From positions 4,464,157-4,528,156 of the forward strand of contig NZ_ARVW01000001.1 in NCBI RefSeq assembly GCF_000384315.1: 64,000 nucleotides of DNA. The letters are read 5' to 3'. The notes below the pieces were generated by a model, which was given only the letters and a program-made list of their open reading frames with translations, was not told where the DNA came from and did not search any database. A program made the translations under genes and the position numbers. This document shows, one piece after another, positions 57,030-64,000 of this stretch (its first letter is position 1; every line of letters starts with the position of its first letter). This DNA comes from Amycolatopsis nigrescens CSC17Ta-90 (GTDB taxonomy: Bacteria; Actinomycetota; Actinomycetes; Mycobacteriales; Pseudonocardiaceae).

Positions 57030-57978
57030 GCGCCGCCGGCTCGTCGGCGGGAAGTTCGCAGAGCTTCGCGGCCACGGTCCAGAGTTCCTCCTCGCGCGTC
57101 TCGTCGTAGGACTCGGCCGAGGACACGACGAGCCTGCCGCGATCGAGGTAGCCGCCGGACTCGCCGGGCCGCGGTCCCGCCGCGGTGCGTGCGAGCAGTC
57201 GCCCCGCCGCGTCCGGTCCCGTCGCGAACGGGGTGGCCCGCACCAGGTGCAGGGCGGTGCGGGCGACGAAACGGGACACCGGATCGGCGTCGCGGACGAG
57301 CCCGGTGCCCGGCACCAGGCCAGGGTTGTAGCTGTACACGTCGGTGCCGGGCGGCAGCCGCCGCGCCAGTGCGTGCACCAGGTAGATCACCGCCAGCTTG
57401 CTGGTCGCGTAGGCCCGGCGGCCCTCTCGGGTGGAGTCCGCCGCCCGGCCGGTGCCAGGTGCGGCGAGCCGCTCGACGTCGGTCCAGCGGGGAGCGGGGA
57501 TCAGCCCGAGGTTGTGCTTGAAGTCGCCGAAGTGCACGTCGCTGCCGACGATGATGATCCGCGACCGGCTCTCGAAGCGGCCGAGAAGTAGCCGCAGCAG
57601 CAGGTAGTTCGCGAGCACGTTGACCCCGAAGGTCGTTTCGAAGCCGTCCGCGGTGGTGCGGGTGGCCGAGGTCATCTGCAGGCCGGCGTTGCCGAGGAAG
57701 CCGCCGAGCGGGGGCAGTTCCGCCGCGTCGAGCCGGCGGCCGAGCTCGGCCGCGGCCGAGCGCACGTCACCGAGCGAGGCGAGATCGCAGGCGATCGTGG
57801 AGACGTTCGGATTGCCGCTTTCCGAGGTGAGTTCTGCCGCGAGTCGAGGCCCGTCCCCGCCGCGTGCGGTCAGCAGCAGGTGCTGCTCCGGGTGGTCGCG
57901 AAGTAGTTGTACGGCCGCTTTCCGGCCAAGGCCGCGACTGGCACCGGTCATCAGCAGAGTGCGGGCGGGTGCGTTCAT
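57010..57978 (-). CDS. Short-chain dehydrogenase/reductase
   Basis: A 322-residue SDR enzyme. The NAD(P)-binding motif 'MTGASRGLGRKAAVQLL' (about 10-26) has the T-G-x-x-x-G-x-G signature. 'NAGLQ' and 'YATSKLA' (catalytic Tyr-x-x-x-Lys, about 190-196) complete the active site. The C-terminal part resembles protochlorophyllide-reductase-like or retinol dehydrogenase-like SDRs. ATG 57978 is 78 bp from the divergent TetR start. The gene overlaps the convergent pirin by 20 bp. Confidence 0.9.
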   Translation of the reverse strand: MNAPARTLLMTGASRGLGRKAAVQLLRDHPEQHLLLTARGGDGPRLAAELTSESGNPNVSTIACDLASLGDVRSAAAELGRRLDAAELPPLGGFLGNAGLQMTSATRTTADGFETTFGVNVLANYLLLRLLLGRFESRSRIIIVGSDVHFGDFKHNLGLIPAPRWTDVERLAAPGTGRAADSTREGRRAYATSKLAVIYLVHALARRLPPGTDVYSYNPGLVPGTGLVRDADPVSRFVARTALHLVRATPFATGPDAAGRLLARTAAGPRPGESGGYLDRGRLVVSSAESYDETREEELWTVAAKLCELPADEPAALSGGGE

Positions 57979-58005
57979 GTCGACTCCAGGTACTTGGTCC
58001 CAACT

Positions 58006-58018
58006 GGTACTCAGTACC
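58006..58018. promoter_or_regulatory. Operator-like dyad GGTAC-TCA-GTACC
   Basis: A 13-bp dyad with perfect 5-bp arms, extended by matching flanks (GGTACT at 57989-57994 repeats the half-site). It lies in the 77-bp gap between the SDR and TetR genes and so suits binding by that TetR protein. Confidence 0.55.
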
Positions 58019-58055
58019 GTATAGGATCTCGTTCCAGTCGTCTACACTGAGCCGC

Positions 58056-58640
58056 GTGACCGAACGTCCTCCTCTTCGTGAGCGCAAGCAGCAACGAGCC
58101 AGGGAAGCGATCGTCGAAGCGGCGTTCGAGCTCTTCGCCGAGCGTGGTTTCGCCGAGGTCACCGTTGCCGACATCGCCGATCGCGCGGACGTCGGCCGGA
58201 CCACCTTCTTCCGGTATTTCGGCGACAAGCAGGAGGTCGTCTTCGCCGACGAGCAGCAGATGCTCGACCAGCTGGTGGAAAGCCACCGCGCGCTGCCGGG
58301 GCGGGACGCCCCGGACCTCGCCGAAGCGCTCGCGCAGATCCGGCTGGCGGTCGCCGCGATGTGCACCGAGGCCACCAGGGACGCCCGGCGTTATCTGCTG
58401 CACGAGCGGCTGCTCGAAGAGAACCCGGAGCTGCACGACCGCGGCGGCCGGAAACTGCGGCGGTTCACCGAGGCGATCGGGGAGATCCTCCGCGCGCGCG
58501 GTGCCTCCGAGCAGACCGCCGCGCTCGCCCCCGAACTCGGCCTGGCCTGCTATCAGGCGGGTCACCGGCTCGCCGGCAGCGACCCGGAAGCGCTCGCCGT
58601 CGCCGTGGACGCGGCCTTCGAACTGCTCGAAAGCCGGTGA
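58056..58640 (+). CDS. TetR family transcriptional regulator
   Basis: A 194-residue repressor. The helix-turn-helix lies at about residues 12-58 ('AREAIVEAAFELFAERGFAEVTVADIADRADVGRTTFFRYFGDK', in part), with the classic 'T-x-x-x-I-A-x-x-A-x-V-x-x-x-T-x-F-x-x-F' order. GTG 58056 is chosen because the longer frame upstream is antisense to the SDR gene. It is divergent from the SDR gene and is likely to repress it. The stop lies at a perfect inverted repeat (58641-58674). Confidence 0.92.
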   Translation: MTERPPLRERKQQRAREAIVEAAFELFAERGFAEVTVADIADRADVGRTTFFRYFGDKQEVVFADEQQMLDQLVESHRALPGRDAPDLAEALAQIRLAVAAMCTEATRDARRYLLHERLLEENPELHDRGGRKLRRFTEAIGEILRARGASEQTAALAPELGLACYQAGHRLAGSDPEALAVAVDAAFELLESR

Positions 58641-58674
58641 CCTGATCTTCAGGACGCGTGTCCTGAAGATCAGG
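58641..58674. terminator. 15-bp perfect inverted repeat between convergent genes
   Basis: CCTGATCTTCAGGAC (58641-58655), loop GCGT, and GTCCTGAAGATCAGG (58660-58674). It starts right after the TetR stop (58640) and ends 9 bp before the stop of the convergent imine-reductase-like gene (58684). No T-tract. Confidence 0.78.
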
Positions 58675-58683
58675 CCGGACGTC

Positions 58684-59574
58684 CTAAACCGGCTTCCGGA
58701 GCAGCTCGATCACGCTGGTGAAGCTGTCCCCGCCATGGCCCGCGGCGACTCCTCTGTCGATGAGCGTCTTGAGCGGACGCAGCCACCCGGTGTCGACACC
58801 GGCTTCTTCGCTCACCTCGATCTCGTGCACGATCGCCTCCTGGTACAGGCCGAGCGCGGAGACGTCCGTCGCGTACTCGCCCGCGTCCACCTCGCGCGCC
58901 ATGTCGGGCAGCAGGTCGATGACCATCTGCAGCCACTTGGTGGTGAACGGGATCAGCGTCTTCGCCTCGGCCTTCGCCGTGCCGAGCAACGCGGCGCCGT
59001 GCAGGAAGCCCACCAGCGCCGGCATCAGCATGCCGCCGACGGCCATTTCGTACAGCTTCGCCAGGCTCGGGTCACCGCCGAGGTGGTGGGCGTCGCCGCC
59101 GAGTTCGGTCAGTATCGGCCGGTACGCGCCGAACGCGGCCTCGGAGCCGCTGTAGAGCAACAGGGTCTCGGGATCGCCGATGGCCTGCGGCACGTTCATG
59201 ATCGCCCCGTCCAGGTAGTCCGCCCCGTGCTCGGCGGCCCAGGTGGCGGTCGCGGCGGCGTCCCGCGGCGTGCCGGTGTTGAGCGCCACCAGCGTTTTGC
59301 CTTGGACGCCGTGCCCGGCTTGGTCGAGGATCTCCCGCGCCCCGGCGTAGGTGGTCACGCAGATGACCACCAGCGGGCTCGCCGACACCGCGTCGGCGAC
59401 CGTCGCCGCGCGGGTTGCGCCTTGGGACACCAGGCCGTCGGCCTTGCCGGCCGTCCGGTTCCAGACGGTGGTCGGGTGGCCGTTGCGCAGGAACGCGTTC
59501 GCCAGCGCGGCACCCATCATCCCGAGGCCGAGCACCGTGACCGGGGTGTGGCCGCCCTGGTTGTGCCTTGTCAT
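58684..59574 (-). CDS. NAD(P)-dependent oxidoreductase, imine reductase-like
   Basis: A 296-residue beta-hydroxyacid dehydrogenase superfamily enzyme. The cofactor motif is 'VTVLGLGMMGAALANAFLRNGH' (about 12-33, in part) followed by 'TTVWNRTAGKADGLVSQGA', as in imine reductases. The C-terminal helical domain ('LYEMAVGGMLMPALVGFLHGAAL', in part) forms the dimer interface. IREDs reduce cyclic imines with NADPH; a 3-hydroxyisobutyrate-type dehydrogenase is the alternative. ATG 59574 is preferred over the much longer frame antisense to the SARP gene. Confidence 0.85.
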   Translation of the reverse strand: MTRHNQGGHTPVTVLGLGMMGAALANAFLRNGHPTTVWNRTAGKADGLVSQGATRAATVADAVSASPLVVICVTTYAGAREILDQAGHGVQGKTLVALNTGTPRDAAATATWAAEHGADYLDGAIMNVPQAIGDPETLLLYSGSEAAFGAYRPILTELGGDAHHLGGDPSLAKLYEMAVGGMLMPALVGFLHGAALLGTAKAEAKTLIPFTTKWLQMVIDLLPDMAREVDAGEYATDVSALGLYQEAIVHEIEVSEEAGVDTGWLRPLKTLIDRGVAAGHGGDSFTSVIELLRKPV

Positions 59575-59696
59575 GAAGTCTCTCCTTCGTGTTCCGGTGC
59601 TGAGCCGCTCCCCAGCAACCGCCACTGTGCCGAGGGCGAGTTCCGGTCCGGTGTGGATCGAGTGCCGGTCCGCTGCGGGTCGGTAACGTGGCGTTC

Positions 59697-62600
59697 GTGC
59701 GTTTCGGGGTGTTCGGGCCGGTGGCCGTCTGGACGGCGGACGGCACTCCGGTACGGGTTCCGGAGCTGAAGGTCCGCGCCCTGCTGGCCTGCCTGCTGGT
59801 GCGCGGCGGACGGCCGGTGTCGGCGGACCGCCTGATCGAGGACCTCTGGGGCGAGCGGCCACCCGCCGATCCGGCCGCGGCCTTGCGCGGCAAGGTTTCC
59901 CAGCTGCGGCGGGCGTTGGAGGACGCGGAGCCGGGCGGCCGGGAACTGGTGGTGCACCAGCCGCCGGGTTATCTGCTGCGCGTGCAGCCCGGCGCGGTGG
60001 ACGTGGATCGGTTCGAGGACCTGGTCGCCCGTGCGCGCGAGAGCGCGGACCCAGGAGAGCAGGCGGAACTGCTGGCGGAGGCGCTGGCGTTGTGGCGCGG
60101 CCCGGCGCTGGCCGACTTCGAGGACGAGGAGTTCGCCCGCGCCACCGCGGCCAGGCTGGAGGAGCAGCGGCTGGCCGCGGTGGAGGACGAGGCCGAAGCG
60201 CGCCTCGCGCTCGGCCGGCACGGCGGGCTGGCCGGTGAACTGGGTGAGCTGGTAACGCGCCATCCGTTGCGGGAGCGGCTGCGCGGGTTGCAGCTACGCG
60301 CGCTGTACCGGTCGGGACGGCAGGGCGAGGCGCTGGCCGGTTACGAAGACCTCCGCGCGAGGCTGGCCGCGGAGCTCGGCGTCGAACCCGGTCCGGAGCT
60401 GCTGGCCCTGCACCGGGCGATCCTGGCGCAGGATCCAGAACTGGCCGCGCCACCCGTCGCGGTGCGGCCCCGGACCAACCTGCCCGTCGCGCTCGGCGAC
60501 CTGATCGGCCGGGACGAAGCGGTCGCGGATCTGCGCGCGTCGCTCGGCACGCACCGGCTGGTCACGCTGGTCGGCCCCGGCGGGGTGGGCAAGACCCGGC
60601 TGGCGATGGCCACCGCGGCCGGGCTCACCGGCGAGTTTCCCGACGGAGTCTGGGTCGTCGACCTCACCGGACGGACCGGCGGCGACCGGGTGACCGAGGT
60701 GACGGCGGCCGCGCTCGGCGTCCGGGACGTGCTCGGCCCGAAGCCGGTGCCGCTGCCAGACCGGCTCGCGGATGCCTTGCGCGCCAACCGGACGCTGCTC
60801 GTCTTCGACAACTGCGAGCAGGCGGTGGAGCCGGTCGCCCTGCTCGCCGCGCGGCTGCTCGCGGCCGCACCGGGACTGCGGGTGCTGGCCACCAGTCAGG
60901 AGCCGCTCGGCCTTGCCGGCGAACTGCGGTGGCACGTGCCGGCACTGGAGCTGCCCGGCCGGGAAGCGGCGCCCGAGGATCTGCGGCGGTTCAGCGCGGT
61001 GCGGTTCTTCACCGCGCGGGCGGCCGCGGCCGCGCCGGGTTTCGCGCTAGACGAAGACAATGCCGAGGCCGTGGCCGCGATCTGCCGCCGGCTGGACGGG
61101 CTGCCGCTGGCGCTGGAGCTGGCCGCGAACCGGGTGCGGGCGGTGGGGGTGCACCGGTTGGCGGCCGGGCTGGACGACCGGTTCCGGCTGCTCGCCGCCG
61201 GGCACCGGGACGCGCCGGCGAGGCAGCGGACGCTCCGGGCGACGATCGACTGGAGCTGGCAGCTGCTCACCGAGGCCGAACGGGTCGTGCTGCGGCGGCT
61301 GGCCGTGGTCGCGGAAAGCTGCACACTGGCCGCCGCCGAAGAGATCTGCGCCGGTGCCGGGGTACGGCCGGGGGACGTGCTCGAACTGCTGGCCAGGCTG
61401 GTGGACCGGTCGCTGGTCGTCCCGGTCGAAGGCGAGGACGGGCCGCGGTACCGGCTGCTCGAGTCGGTGGCCGCGTACTGCGCCGAACGGCTCGAGCAGG
61501 CCGGTGAGCTCGACCGGGTGCGACAGCGGCATCACCGGTACTACACCGAACTCGCCGAGCGGGCCGAGTCGCGGCTGCGCGGCCCGGAACAGGGACGGTG
61601 GCTGAAGCGGCTGGACGCCGATTCCGCGAACCTGCGTGCCGCGCTCGATGGCGCCGAACCCGCGCTCGCCCTGCGGCTGGTCGCCGCGCTGGCCTGGTAC
61701 TGGCTCCTGCGCGGCCGGCTCACCGAGGCCCGCCGGTCGCTGGTCACGGCGCTGTCCGCGGAGAACGGCGGCGGGGAGACTTCGGCCACCTGTGCCTCGG
61801 CCGTGTCCTGGCTGGCCGGTATCGCGATGCTCACCGTCACCGGCACGGATCTGCTGGAGCGCGGCAGGGAAGCGCTGGCCGGCTACGAGCAGGTCGACGA
61901 TCCGCGCGGGCTGGCGATGGCGGAGTGGTTCCTCGGTTACGCGCAGTGGGGCATGGGCGATCCCGCGGTCAGCCGCCGGCTGGTGGACAGCGCGCTCGCC
62001 GGGTTCCGCGCGGTGGCGGACCGGTGGGGGATCGCGGCCGCGCTGGCCGTGCGATCCACCCAGGCGATGTCGACGGGTGACCTGGCCGCCGCGAAACGGG
62101 ACGGGGAGCAGAGCGCCGCGATCTTCGAGGACCTCGGCGACGGCTGGGGCCGGTTGCAGGGCAAGCAGAACCTCGGCACGCTCGCCGAGATCACCGGCGA
62201 CTACCGGCTGGCTGGCCGGTTGCACCGGGAGGGGCTGCGCATCGCCGAGGAACTCGGGCTCTGGCACGAGGTCGCCCATCAGCTGGCCAGGCTCGGCCGG
62301 ACGGCGCTGCTGGACGGCGACCCTGCGCTGGCCGAGCGGTTGCATGAACGCTCCCGGCGGCTCGCGGTCGAGCAGTCGGACCTGGCCGCGCGACACTTCG
62401 CCGAGCTCGGGCTCGCCCTCGGTGCCCGCCGCCAAGGCAAGCTCGACCTGGCCGAGTCGTACCTGCGGAGCTGGCTGGACTGGTGCCGCGAGCTGGATGG
62501 CGATCCCGGCGCCGCGCTGATCCTGGCCGAACTCGGCTTCGTCGCCGAACTCCGCGGCGAGCCGGAGGCCGCGCTTTCCCTGCACGAAGAAGGTTTGGCC

Positions 62601-62840
62601 GCCGCACGCGCCACCGGCGACCCCCGTGCCGTCGCCCTCGCCCACGAGGGCATGGCCGGTGCGCACGCGCTGGCCGGCCGGTTCGCCGACGCCGCGCGGC
62701 TGCTGGGCGCCGCCGCCGCAACCCGTGCGGCCGTGCACGCGCCCCTGCCCCCGGCCGAACGCGGCGATGTCGACCGGATCACCGCGGTGGTCGTGGCCGC
62801 CATCGGCGAAACCGCCTTCACCGCCGCGTTCGAAGCATAA
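59697..62840 (+). CDS. SARP/BTAD-type regulator with NB-ARC and TPR domains (AfsR-like)
   Basis: A regulator of about 1047 residues. An N-terminal OmpR-type winged helix (about 1-90: 'RALLACLLVRGGRPVSADRLIEDLWG', in part) is followed by a BTAD domain (about 95-245: 'VDVDRFEDLVARARE', 'VELALWRGPALADF'-type). An NB-ARC ATPase comes next with P-loop 'VGPGGVGKTRLAMA' near residue 293 and 'LLVFDNCEQAVEPV'. The C-terminal half is TPR-like helices. Such proteins activate secondary metabolism or other specific gene sets, sometimes after phosphorylation. GTG 59697 is the likely start, since homologues open 'VRFGVFGP'; GTG 59688 is the alternative. No obvious target operon is adjacent. Confidence 0.88.
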   Translation: MRFGVFGPVAVWTADGTPVRVPELKVRALLACLLVRGGRPVSADRLIEDLWGERPPADPAAALRGKVSQLRRALEDAEPGGRELVVHQPPGYLLRVQPGAVDVDRFEDLVARARESADPGEQAELLAEALALWRGPALADFEDEEFARATAARLEEQRLAAVEDEAEARLALGRHGGLAGELGELVTRHPLRERLRGLQLRALYRSGRQGEALAGYEDLRARLAAELGVEPGPELLALHRAILAQDPELAAPPVAVRPRTNLPVALGDLIGRDEAVADLRASLGTHRLVTLVGPGGVGKTRLAMATAAGLTGEFPDGVWVVDLTGRTGGDRVTEVTAAALGVRDVLGPKPVPLPDRLADALRANRTLLVFDNCEQAVEPVALLAARLLAAAPGLRVLATSQEPLGLAGELRWHVPALELPGREAAPEDLRRFSAVRFFTARAAAAAPGFALDEDNAEAVAAICRRLDGLPLALELAANRVRAVGVHRLAAGLDDRFRLLAAGHRDAPARQRTLRATIDWSWQLLTEAERVVLRRLAVVAESCTLAAAEEICAGAGVRPGDVLELLARLVDRSLVVPVEGEDGPRYRLLESVAAYCAERLEQAGELDRVRQRHHRYYTELAERAESRLRGPEQGRWLKRLDADSANLRAALDGAEPALALRLVAALAWYWLLRGRLTEARRSLVTALSAENGGGETSATCASAVSWLAGIAMLTVTGTDLLERGREALAGYEQVDDPRGLAMAEWFLGYAQWGMGDPAVSRRLVDSALAGFRAVADRWGIAAALAVRSTQAMSTGDLAAAKRDGEQSAAIFEDLGDGWGRLQGKQNLGTLAEITGDYRLAGRLHREGLRIAEELGLWHEVAHQLARLGRTALLDGDPALAERLHERSRRLAVEQSDLAARHFAELGLALGARRQGKLDLAESYLRSWLDWCRELDGDPGAALILAELGFVAELRGEPEAALSLHEEGLAAARATGDPRAVALAHEGMAGAHALAGRFADAARLLGAAAATRAAVHAPLPPAERGDVDRITAVVVAAIGETAFTAAFEA

Positions 62841-62880
62841 TTGCGACTCCCGCGAATCCCGTGCTAATCTGCCGATGAGC

Positions 62881-62984
62881 CCCCTATGGGCCTATGCGTG
62901 GAGGTAGCGGCTTTTCTTTTGCCACCCGGAGATCGGCATGATCTCCCGCGTAGGGCATCCCTCTTCAGGGGGTTTTCTCATGCC
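62881..62984 (+). ncRNA. Structured leader RNA of unknown class
   Basis: The sequence between the SARP and nitroreductase-hemerythrin genes folds well by eye. CCTATGCG (62891-62898) pairs with CGCGTAGG (62947-62954) as an outer stem. Inside it are two hairpins, one of them perfect (GGAGATC-GGCAT-GATCTCC, 62928-62946). The loop GGCATGA can pair with TCATGCC (62978-62984) downstream, giving a pseudoknot. A CCCT-CTTC-AGGG hairpin with a GGTTTT tail (62959-62976) resembles a terminator. A second GGCAT (62954-62958) can compete for ATGCC (62980-62984). This arrangement resembles a riboswitch; no class is recognised. Confidence 0.5.
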
Positions 62985-63035
62985 GGTTCATGGGTGTCCG
63001 CGCTCCGATCGTCGATTCGACCAGGAGAGGACTAC

Positions 63036-63926
63036 ATGATCGATAATTATGGTTTCACCGAGTTTCAACGGCAGGTAATTGCGGAGTTCCGCGCCAACGG
63101 CGGCAAAGTCGGCGGCATGTTCGAGGGCTGGGCGCTGGTCCTGCTGACCACCGTCGGCGCCAGGAGCGGCCTGCGCCGCACGAACCCGCTGGGCTATCTG
63201 GAAATCGACGGGCAGCCGCTGGTCGTCGCGTCCGCGATGGGTGCGCCGGCCAGTCCGGCCTGGTACCACAACATTCGGAAGAACCCGATGGTCACCGTCG
63301 AAACCGGTACCGAGACCTATCCGGCGATCGCGGCCATTCCGGCCGGGGAAGAACGCGATGCGCTATTCGCGGAAGTGGTGCGGCGAGACCCTGGATTCGG
63401 CGAGTACCAGGCCAAGACCACCCGGACCATTCCGGTCGTGACCCTGCACCGGGTGGAACCGGGCGCCGACCGGGTCAGGGGCCTCGGCGATTTCCTGGTG
63501 GAAAGCCACGACTGGTTGCGGCAGGAGCTGACCGACCTCCGCCGCCAGCTGAACGCGGATCCCGCGGCGATCGAGCGGACGCCGCCCGGCCTGGCGCAGG
63601 AGCTGCGCACGCACTGCCTGACCTTCTGCGAGGCGCTGAAGGAGCACCACACCGGGGAGGAACTGGGTGCTTTCCCGATGCTGGCGCAGCGGTTCCCCGC
63701 GCTCGCTCCGGCACTGGCGAAGCTTTCCGAAGAACACGCCGTGGTGGCGCGGCTGCAGGCGGAGATCCAGCGGCTGGTCGACGGCTACCGGCCCGGTGAG
63801 AGCGACCCCGCTGCACTCCGCGCCGAACTCGACCGCCTGGCGGCCGAGCTGGAAGCCCATTTCGCTTGGGAGGAAAGGACCGTCGTCACCGCACTCAACG
63901 CGATGGGCCCGGCACCCGAGTTCTAG
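63036..63926 (+). CDS. F420-type nitroreductase fused to a hemerythrin domain
   Basis: A 296-residue fusion. Residues about 1-145 form a deazaflavin(F420)-dependent nitroreductase-type domain of the DDN family ('TVGARSGLRRTNPLGYLEIDGQPLVVASAMGAPASPAWYHNIRKNP', in part). Residues about 150-296 are a hemerythrin HHE domain with the iron-binding pattern in 'ESHDWLRQEL', 'HCLTFCEALKEHHTGEELGAF' (in part) and 'HFAWEERTVV'. The fusion joins a flavin-like reductase to an O2/NO- or iron-binding module, suggesting redox sensing or O2-linked chemistry. ATG 63036 is behind AGGAGAGG (63023-63030). The longer frame upstream has no ribosome-binding site. Confidence 0.85.
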   Translation: MIDNYGFTEFQRQVIAEFRANGGKVGGMFEGWALVLLTTVGARSGLRRTNPLGYLEIDGQPLVVASAMGAPASPAWYHNIRKNPMVTVETGTETYPAIAAIPAGEERDALFAEVVRRDPGFGEYQAKTTRTIPVVTLHRVEPGADRVRGLGDFLVESHDWLRQELTDLRRQLNADPAAIERTPPGLAQELRTHCLTFCEALKEHHTGEELGAFPMLAQRFPALAPALAKLSEEHAVVARLQAEIQRLVDGYRPGESDPAALRAELDRLAAELEAHFAWEERTVVTALNAMGPAPEF

Positions 63927-64000
63927 CCGTGGACCGTCCGCCTCGGCTCGTACCAGGTGTCGCCGACGGGTTCGCCCGCCATGTTCCAGCTCCACGAGAT
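63923..64000 (-). CDS. Unidentified gene, C-terminal end only
   Basis: A minus-strand frame enters from the right edge and ends with TAG at 63925-63923. The last 25 codons read ISWSWNMAGEPVGDTWYEPRR then TVHG. The Trp-rich, codon-biased sequence looks coding. Its stop overlaps the end of the nitroreductase-hemerythrin gene by four bases. No family can be named from so little. Confidence 0.5.
   Translation of the reverse strand: MSWSWNMAGEPVGDTWYEPRRTVHG

Noticed and set aside
62841..62984. GEMM (cyclic di-GMP) riboswitch
   Set aside because: GGAGGTAGCGG is reminiscent of the GEMM tetraloop-receptor side, but the GGGCAAA-type ligand-binding core is absent.
1..64000. tRNA, rRNA, CRISPR arrays, prophage or integrative elements
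   Set aside because: None was recognised by eye on either strand. A tRNAscan or CRISPR search would be needed to exclude them fully.

Overview
The window is high-GC actinomycete chromosome. Coding third positions are almost all G/C and many starts are GTG. Several lineage markers point to Pseudonocardiaceae, most simply an Amycolatopsis-like organism: actinobacterial integration host factor (mIHF), S-(hydroxymethyl)mycothiol dehydrogenase, an EspG/DUF3558/WXG-type ESX cassette, and a 10-methyl fatty acid (tuberculostearic) gene pair. The genus is inference. No rRNA, tRNA, CRISPR array, transposase, integrase or replication origin was seen.

Layout. 1-9.5 kb: a TetR regulator with a duplicated operator opposite an NAD(P)-binding protein; glpD with its TetR gene, divergent from an alkyl-DHAP-synthase-like flavoprotein; a PRC-barrel/DUF2382 stress protein; a GGCT-like protein behind mycothiol-dependent formaldehyde dehydrogenase; a secreted C39 peptidase; a thioesterase. 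9.5-16.8 kb: a Tat-exported metallophosphoesterase, a sugar ABC importer lacking its ATPase, a fatty acyl-CoA synthetase, and mIHF. 16.9-26.5 kb: isochorismate synthase, Sfp-type phosphopantetheinyl transferase, a dicarboxylate symporter, an acyl-CoA dehydrogenase, an acyl-CoA ligase/enoyl-CoA hydratase/TetR operon, and an amidohydrolase. 26.5-29.8 kb: the ESX substrate cassette. 29.9-44.8 kb: mixed regulators and metabolic genes, including a riboflavin-synthase/DHBP-synthase fusion with altered active-site residues behind an FMN-riboswitch-like leader, and a 234-residue mini-P450. 44.9-52.6 kb: a lasso peptide gene cluster. 52.7-55.4 kb: the tuberculostearic acid pair. 55.4-64 kb: pirin, SDR, TetR, an imine-reductase-like enzyme, a large SARP/BTAD regulator, and an F420-type nitroreductase fused to hemerythrin behind a structured leader RNA.

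The most distinctive system is the lasso cluster. A 39-residue precursor (45786-45905) carries the leader motif Y-x2-P-x-L-x3-G-x-F-x3-T. It is followed by a cyclase, a PqqD-like leader-binding protein, a transglutaminase-like leader peptidase and an ABC exporter. A second full-length cyclase paralogue then follows, with no second precursor found. The predicted core is SGSPKAARDPFGRRWLP with a Ser1-Asp9 ring, or one residue shorter with a Gly1-Asp8 ring.

Two possible RNA switches also stand out. One is the degenerate FMN element ahead of the fusion gene. The other is an unassigned leader at about 62881-62984, with a three-way junction, a possible loop-tail pseudoknot and a terminator-like hairpin. 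Long near-perfect inverted repeats in several sequence families sit at the 3' ends of at least eight genes or operons and probably act as U-tract-less terminators. They are absent from 32-58 kb.
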